This document shows positions 41,322 through 44,845 of a DNA stretch of 44,845 nt, in pieces; positions within the stretch are counted from its first letter, which is position 1, and each line of letters opens with the position of its first letter. The translations under genes and the position numbers were made by a program. The notes under the pieces are model-generated. The model saw only the letters and a list, made by a program, of their open reading frames with translations. It searched no databases and had not been told where the DNA came from. Source of the stretch: Firm-04 sp964392175 (lineage in GTDB: Bacteria > Bacillota > Clostridia > Oscillospirales > Ruminococcaceae); NCBI GenBank assembly GCA_964392175.1, contig CAYMOJ010000013.1:1-44845 (forward strand), read 5' to 3'.

Positions 41322-42027
41322 ATTTTCTTTTGCAGATGCAAATCGTTTATTTTCTCGATATCATATTGCGCTTACTGCTCTACAATACGAACGTTTTTCC
41401 GCATATGCAAAGCTTCTCAACACTGAATCAACTGTACAAAATGTAACCCGTGTATCTCAAGTGAGCGATATTTGGGAAAGGCATTTTTTGGATTCTGCTT
41501 ATCTGCTTCGGTATCTGGACGATATGGATCAAAAATCTTTATTAGATCTTGGCACAGGTGGCGGCTTTCCGGGGATTCCGCTCGCAATTATGTGTCCGGC
41601 ACTGTCCATTACTTTGTTGGATAGCGAAGAACGCAAACTCGATTTTTGCAACAAAGTCGTAAAAGAACTCGGATTATCAGCAAAATGTCTTTATGGACGC
41701 GCTGAGGAGCTTGCAAAAAAGGTGGAGTACCGCGAAACATTTGATTATGTTGCCTCTCGGGCGGTTGCAAATGGTTCAATGCTTTGTGAGCTTGCCCTGC
41801 CATTCTTGAAGGTAAACGGAACATTCTTTGCGTTCAAGGGAAGCGGATATGACCAAACAGTAGAGCGTTTTCATGAGGCTGCTGCTGCGATGAATGCTTG
41901 CTCTCCTGAGGCCGTTGATTATGAATTGGAAGGTGTACAAAAACACCTGGTCATGATTGGAAAATCTACGCCGACTTCTTCAATTTATCCTCGCCGATTC
42001 GCAAAAATCAAGCGATCTCCTCTCTAA
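41314..42027 (+). CDS. rsmG: 16S rRNA (guanine-527-N7) methyltransferase RsmG (GidB)
   Basis: SAM-dependent methylase of G527 in 16S rRNA; its loss gives low-level streptomycin resistance in many bacteria. The SAM-binding motif is LLDLGTGGGFPGIPLAI, preceded by the RHFLDS-type segment (ERHFLDSAYLL), followed by VASRAVA. The 237 residues are typical. ATG 41314 sits behind GGTGA; a GTG 9 nt earlier is an alternative. It overlaps mnmG, so translation is coupled. Confidence 0.97.
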   Translation: MPEFSFADANRLFSRYHIALTALQYERFSAYAKLLNTESTVQNVTRVSQVSDIWERHFLDSAYLLRYLDDMDQKSLLDLGTGGGFPGIPLAIMCPALSITLLDSEERKLDFCNKVVKELGLSAKCLYGRAEELAKKVEYRETFDYVASRAVANGSMLCELALPFLKVNGTFFAFKGSGYDQTVERFHEAAAAMNACSPEAVDYELEGVQKHLVMIGKSTPTSSIYPRRFAKIKRSPL

Positions 42028-42029
42028 AA

Positions 42030-42045
42030 TGTTCCACGTGGAACA
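42030..42045. other. parS site 2
   Basis: TGTTCCACGTGGAACA, identical to the site at 39410-39425. It starts 3 bp after the rsmG stop and lies next to the terminator at 42047-42078. Confidence 0.93.
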
Positions 42046-42046
42046 A

Positions 42047-42078
42047 AAAAGGCACGGTCGAATTTGACCGTGCCTTTT
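42047..42078. terminator. Bidirectional terminator between rsmG and serS
   Basis: A perfect 13-bp inverted repeat (42047-42059 with 42066-42078) with a 6-nt loop, and A and T tracts on both sides, between convergent genes. Confidence 0.92.
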
Positions 42079-42096
42079 AATTTATGCAATCAGTGA

Positions 42097-43341
42097 TTAA
42101 CCACGCGGTTTGATCACATCGCAGCCCATGAAGGGACGTAGCACTTCAGGAACTACGATGGTTCCGTCAGGCTGTTGATAGGTCTCAATAATGGCTGCAA
42201 TTACGCGAGGGGTAGCCATACCGGAGCCGTTGAGGGTGTATGCAACCTGCTTTTTGCCATTCTCATCCTTGTAGCTGATTTTGGCACGGCGCGCCTGATA
42301 ATCGCTGAAATGGCCAACAGAGGAAACCTCCAACCAGCGCTCAGCACCGGGAGCCCAAACCTCGATATCATAGCAACGACCATATTTATCGCCCATATCA
42401 CCGGTGCAAAGATCTAAGATTCTCCATTGCAGCTTCAAATCCTGAATGATGCGCAGGCAATCCTTAAGCAGATCGTCTAGCTCAGCACGGCAATTTTTAG
42501 GCTCAACAACCTTAACGAGCTCCACTTTATGGAATTCGTGAACACGCTGTAAGCCACGGGTATCTTTGCCAGCTGATCCAGCCTCACGTCTGAAACACAC
42601 GGTATAGCCACAGCGATATTGAGGAAGCTGATTTTGCTCAAAGGTGGTTTCGGCGAATGCACCGGTAAGCGGAACTTCGGCAGTCGGAATCAGCCACAAA
42701 TCGTCGTTTTGGCACTTGTACTGTTCCTCTGCAAACTTCGGCAGATGACCTGTAAAGGTCAGAGTTTTGGAAGAAACCATGTGTGGGGGAATGATCTCCA
42801 GGTATTTATCGCTATGCAAAGAAAGGGCATAGGTCACAAGCGCGCGCAATAATTTTGCGCCTGCACCTTTATACATGGCAAACATAGAGCCGGAAACCTT
42901 ACTTGCAAGTTCATTGTCAAGAATGTCAAGGTCGGCTGCCACTTCCCAGTGAGGACGGAATTTTTCGACAGTAGACTTGTAATAATCCTCACATTCTCTG
43001 CAAACCACATTATCAGAAGCATCCTTGCCATCGGGAGCATCCTCATCAGGCAGATTCGGGATATCAAGATGTAGCTCACGGATCTTTGCGTCCAATTCGG
43101 CGAGTGCCGCTTCATCTGCGGCAATATCATCGCGCAGCTGACGTTTTAAGTCCACAGAAATAGATTGATCCTTCTTCCAGGCATTGCGCTTTGCACGTAA
43201 ATCATCGAGAGCCTGTTGCTTGCCCTTTTTTTGTGCCAGAAGCACAGCAAGCTCATCTATCTTTGCGACATTGTAGCCTTTTCTTGCCAGTTGTGTTTTC
43301 AACATCTCCGGCTCGGTCAGAACAAGATTCAGATTGATCAT
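42097..43341 (-). CDS. serS: Seryl-tRNA synthetase
   Basis: Class II synthetase charging tRNA-Ser (and tRNA-Sec where present). An N-terminal coiled-coil arm (about residues 25-100) binds tRNA. The catalytic core shows PTAEVPLTG, motif 2 CFRREAGSAGKDTRGLQRVHEF and motif 3 (LNGSGMATPRVIAAIIE). The 414 residues are near normal. AGGAG precedes the ATG. It lies 41 bp after the aminotransferase gene on the same strand and is probably cotranscribed; no T-box fits in that gap. Confidence 0.97.
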   Translation of the reverse strand: MINLNLVLTEPEMLKTQLARKGYNVAKIDELAVLLAQKKGKQQALDDLRAKRNAWKKDQSISVDLKRQLRDDIAADEAALAELDAKIRELHLDIPNLPDEDAPDGKDASDNVVCRECEDYYKSTVEKFRPHWEVAADLDILDNELASKVSGSMFAMYKGAGAKLLRALVTYALSLHSDKYLEIIPPHMVSSKTLTFTGHLPKFAEEQYKCQNDDLWLIPTAEVPLTGAFAETTFEQNQLPQYRCGYTVCFRREAGSAGKDTRGLQRVHEFHKVELVKVVEPKNCRAELDDLLKDCLRIIQDLKLQWRILDLCTGDMGDKYGRCYDIEVWAPGAERWLEVSSVGHFSDYQARRAKISYKDENGKKQVAYTLNGSGMATPRVIAAIIETYQQPDGTIVVPEVLRPFMGCDVIKPRG

Positions 43342-43382
43342 TGTAAACAGCTCCTATCCATTAAATATTATTAAAATTTATG

Positions 43383-44660
43383 TTAGGCTTGAATCAATTT
43401 TTCAATTGCGGCAAGCTTCACGCAAAGGCAAAACAGTTCCATTGTCTGCTGCAAAGCTGCAACAGATGGATAAGTGGGTGCAATGCGGATATTGGAATCA
43501 TCGGGATCGTTGCCATAGGGATATGTTGCACCCGCAGGGGTCAGAGTAACGCCGGCTTCTTTACAAAGCTGAACGATGCGCTTTGCACAACCCTTGGGGG
43601 CCTGATAGGAGATGAAATATCCGCCCTGAGGAGTCGTCCAGCTACCAAGTTCCAACGGAGCCAGCTCCTTTTCCAACATGGAGATGACGACATCAAACTT
43701 TGGCTTGAGCAATGCGGCGTGCTTTTTCATATGTGCGATCACGCCTGCTGCATCACCGAAGAAACGCACATGGCGCATCTGGTTGATTTTATCAAAGCCG
43801 ATGGTCTGTATGCCCATTTCCTTGGTAAACTGTGCAAGATTTGCTTTGCTCATGTTAACAGCAGCGATGCCTGCACCGGCAAAAGTGACTTTAGAGGTGG
43901 AAACAAATTGGTAGACCATATCCTCACTGCCAAACGCTTTGCAAGCATCTGTGATGCGTAACGGCTGCACAGGATCATCTACAATGTGATGAATGCAGTA
44001 CGCATTATCCCAGAAGATACGGAAATCTTTAGCGGCTGGCTTAAGAGATGCAAATCGACGTACCACATCATCGCTATATATCACACCGGTTGGATTAGAA
44101 TACACCGGCACACACCAGATGCCCTTTACGGTGGCATCCTTTTCGACATACTCTGCGACAATGTCCATATCGGGGCCATCGGCTTTCATGGGGACGGGGA
44201 TGAGTTGCAAACCAAAATAATTTGCGACGGCAAAATGGCGATCATAACCGGGCACCGGGCATAGGAATTTCAAATTCTCTTGCTTATGCCATGGTTTACA
44301 ACCTGCAATGCCGTGTGTAAAAGCGATCTGGATGCAGTTAAACATCAGCTGCAAGCTGGAATTGCCTGCAACAAAAATCTCATCTGCGGGTACAGAGAGT
44401 AACTCTGCAAAAAGCGTTCTTGCTTCCGGAATGCCATTCAAAACGCCGTAGTTACGGCAATCCTCGTTTGTCTCCGTGATCAGGGAATCAGCGGTAGTGA
44501 GGGTGCTCATCATGGGCATAGTCAGCGCAAGCTGTTCGGGAGAGGGATTTCCTCTTGCCATATTCAGTTGTAGCTTTTTTGCTTGCAGTGCTTCGTATGC
44601 TGCACGTGTTTCCTTCAGCATTACGGCAAGTGCCTCATGTGACTGAAGCTTCAGATCCAT
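43383..44660 (-). CDS. Class I/II PLP-dependent aminotransferase (aspartate-aminotransferase-like)
   Basis: A 425-residue fold-type I aminotransferase. It has the N-terminal NMARGNPSPEQLALTMPM, the cofactor-contact region EIFVAGNSSLQLM, PVYSNPTGVIYSDD and the Schiff-base Lys in STSKVTFAGAG. A C-terminal Arg (NIRIAPTYP) binds the substrate carboxylate. The pattern resembles the Corynebacterium AspT-type aspartate aminotransferase group. ATG 44660 has AGAAAGAAGG 9 nt upstream; a longer frame to 44729 runs through the promoter region. serS follows. Asp is the likely substrate, but this is inferred. Confidence 0.88.
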   Translation of the reverse strand: MDLKLQSHEALAVMLKETRAAYEALQAKKLQLNMARGNPSPEQLALTMPMMSTLTTADSLITETNEDCRNYGVLNGIPEARTLFAELLSVPADEIFVAGNSSLQLMFNCIQIAFTHGIAGCKPWHKQENLKFLCPVPGYDRHFAVANYFGLQLIPVPMKADGPDMDIVAEYVEKDATVKGIWCVPVYSNPTGVIYSDDVVRRFASLKPAAKDFRIFWDNAYCIHHIVDDPVQPLRITDACKAFGSEDMVYQFVSTSKVTFAGAGIAAVNMSKANLAQFTKEMGIQTIGFDKINQMRHVRFFGDAAGVIAHMKKHAALLKPKFDVVISMLEKELAPLELGSWTTPQGGYFISYQAPKGCAKRIVQLCKEAGVTLTPAGATYPYGNDPDDSNIRIAPTYPSVAALQQTMELFCLCVKLAAIEKLIQA

Positions 44661-44735
44661 CGCGGGATACCTTCTTTCTGTTGTGGAAAATGTCTGACAG
44701 TTTTTCTGATGCGCTATCGCACATTTCAACAGTTT

Positions 44736-44764
44736 ATTATAGCATATTTCATGCGAAAATGCAA
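44736..44764 (-). promoter_or_regulatory. Sigma-A promoter of the aminotransferase-serS unit
   Basis: Minus strand: -35 TTGCAT (44759-44764), 17-bp spacer, perfect -10 TATAAT (44736-44741). Facing the other way, a weak TTAGAC/TACAAT pair near 44783-44811 may serve a plus-strand gene beyond the window. Confidence 0.85.
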
Positions 44765-44845
44765 TGCTTTTTTGCGATTTAGACGGTTTTTTCTGTAGTG
44801 CTACAATAGAAGTGAGACCTGAGGGTATAGAAAAAGTGATTGAGA

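Noticed and set aside
43342..43382. Possible T-box leader before serS
   Set aside because: Only 41 bp separate it from the upstream gene; no room for the specifier and antiterminator stems.

Overview
This window is the replication-origin region of a spore-forming Clostridia-type Firmicute (Bacillota), most likely in or near the Oscillospirales/Ruminococcaceae. The basis is gene order (dnaA, dnaN, yaaA, recF, remB, gyrB, gyrA in one row), an HrcA/CIRCE-controlled groESL, spoIIP, nrdR, the rpmH-rnpA-yidD-yidC-jag-mnmE-mnmG-rsmG cluster and parS sites. It looks like a core chromosomal region. I see no phage, insertion sequence or CRISPR array.

Layout, left to right. 0.1-2.3 kb: groEL and groES (minus strand) behind a perfect CIRCE operator. 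2.3-6.2 kb: a plus-strand operon of response regulator, histidine kinase and HtrA-type serine protease, preceded by four TTCATM repeats at an exact 11-bp period. 6.3-17.8 kb: the minus-strand replication block. Read in the direction of transcription it is dnaA, oriC, dnaN, S4 protein yaaA, recF, remB, gyrB, two membrane proteins (at least one YcxB-like), gyrA and a further small membrane protein. The dnaA-dnaN gap holds DnaA boxes, a 26-bp palindrome and a DnaA-box/GC/DnaA-trio unwinding module. 17.8-34.1 kb: a mixed segment between dnaA and rpmH. It contains a large YfhO-type membrane protein with a SHOCT tail, spoIIP with a coupled small membrane gene, a papain-like hydrolase, tRNA-Arg(CCG), a divergent MetRS-like protein, a lone UgpC/MsmX-type ATPase, an RsuA-type pseudouridine synthase, a DUF4830-like protein, nrdR, a sugar-phosphate isomerase-like protein, secD-secF and purB. 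34.4-42.1 kb: rpmH to rsmG on the plus strand, with parS sites on both sides of mnmG-rsmG. 42.1-44.7 kb: serS and a class I aminotransferase on the minus strand.

Genes on the left arm, and rpmH-rsmG on the right arm, are mostly read away from oriC and so with the replication fork. secDF, purB, serS, the MetRS-like gene and the TCS-HtrA operon run against it. Functionally the window joins replication initiation and topology (DnaA, clamp, RecF, gyrase, parS), envelope biogenesis and quality control (SecDF, YidC/YidD, HtrA, YfhO), translation and tRNA modification, and mother-cell sporulation (SpoIIP).

I found no wholly new multi-gene system. The best leads are the four-repeat operator before the TCS-HtrA operon, the oriC architecture with variant boxes, the membrane genes inside the gyr operon, the loss of both usual quinolone-anchor residues in GyrA, the MetRS-like protein with a degenerate KMSKS loop, and a candidate sigma-E unit made of spoIIP and an unknown small membrane gene.
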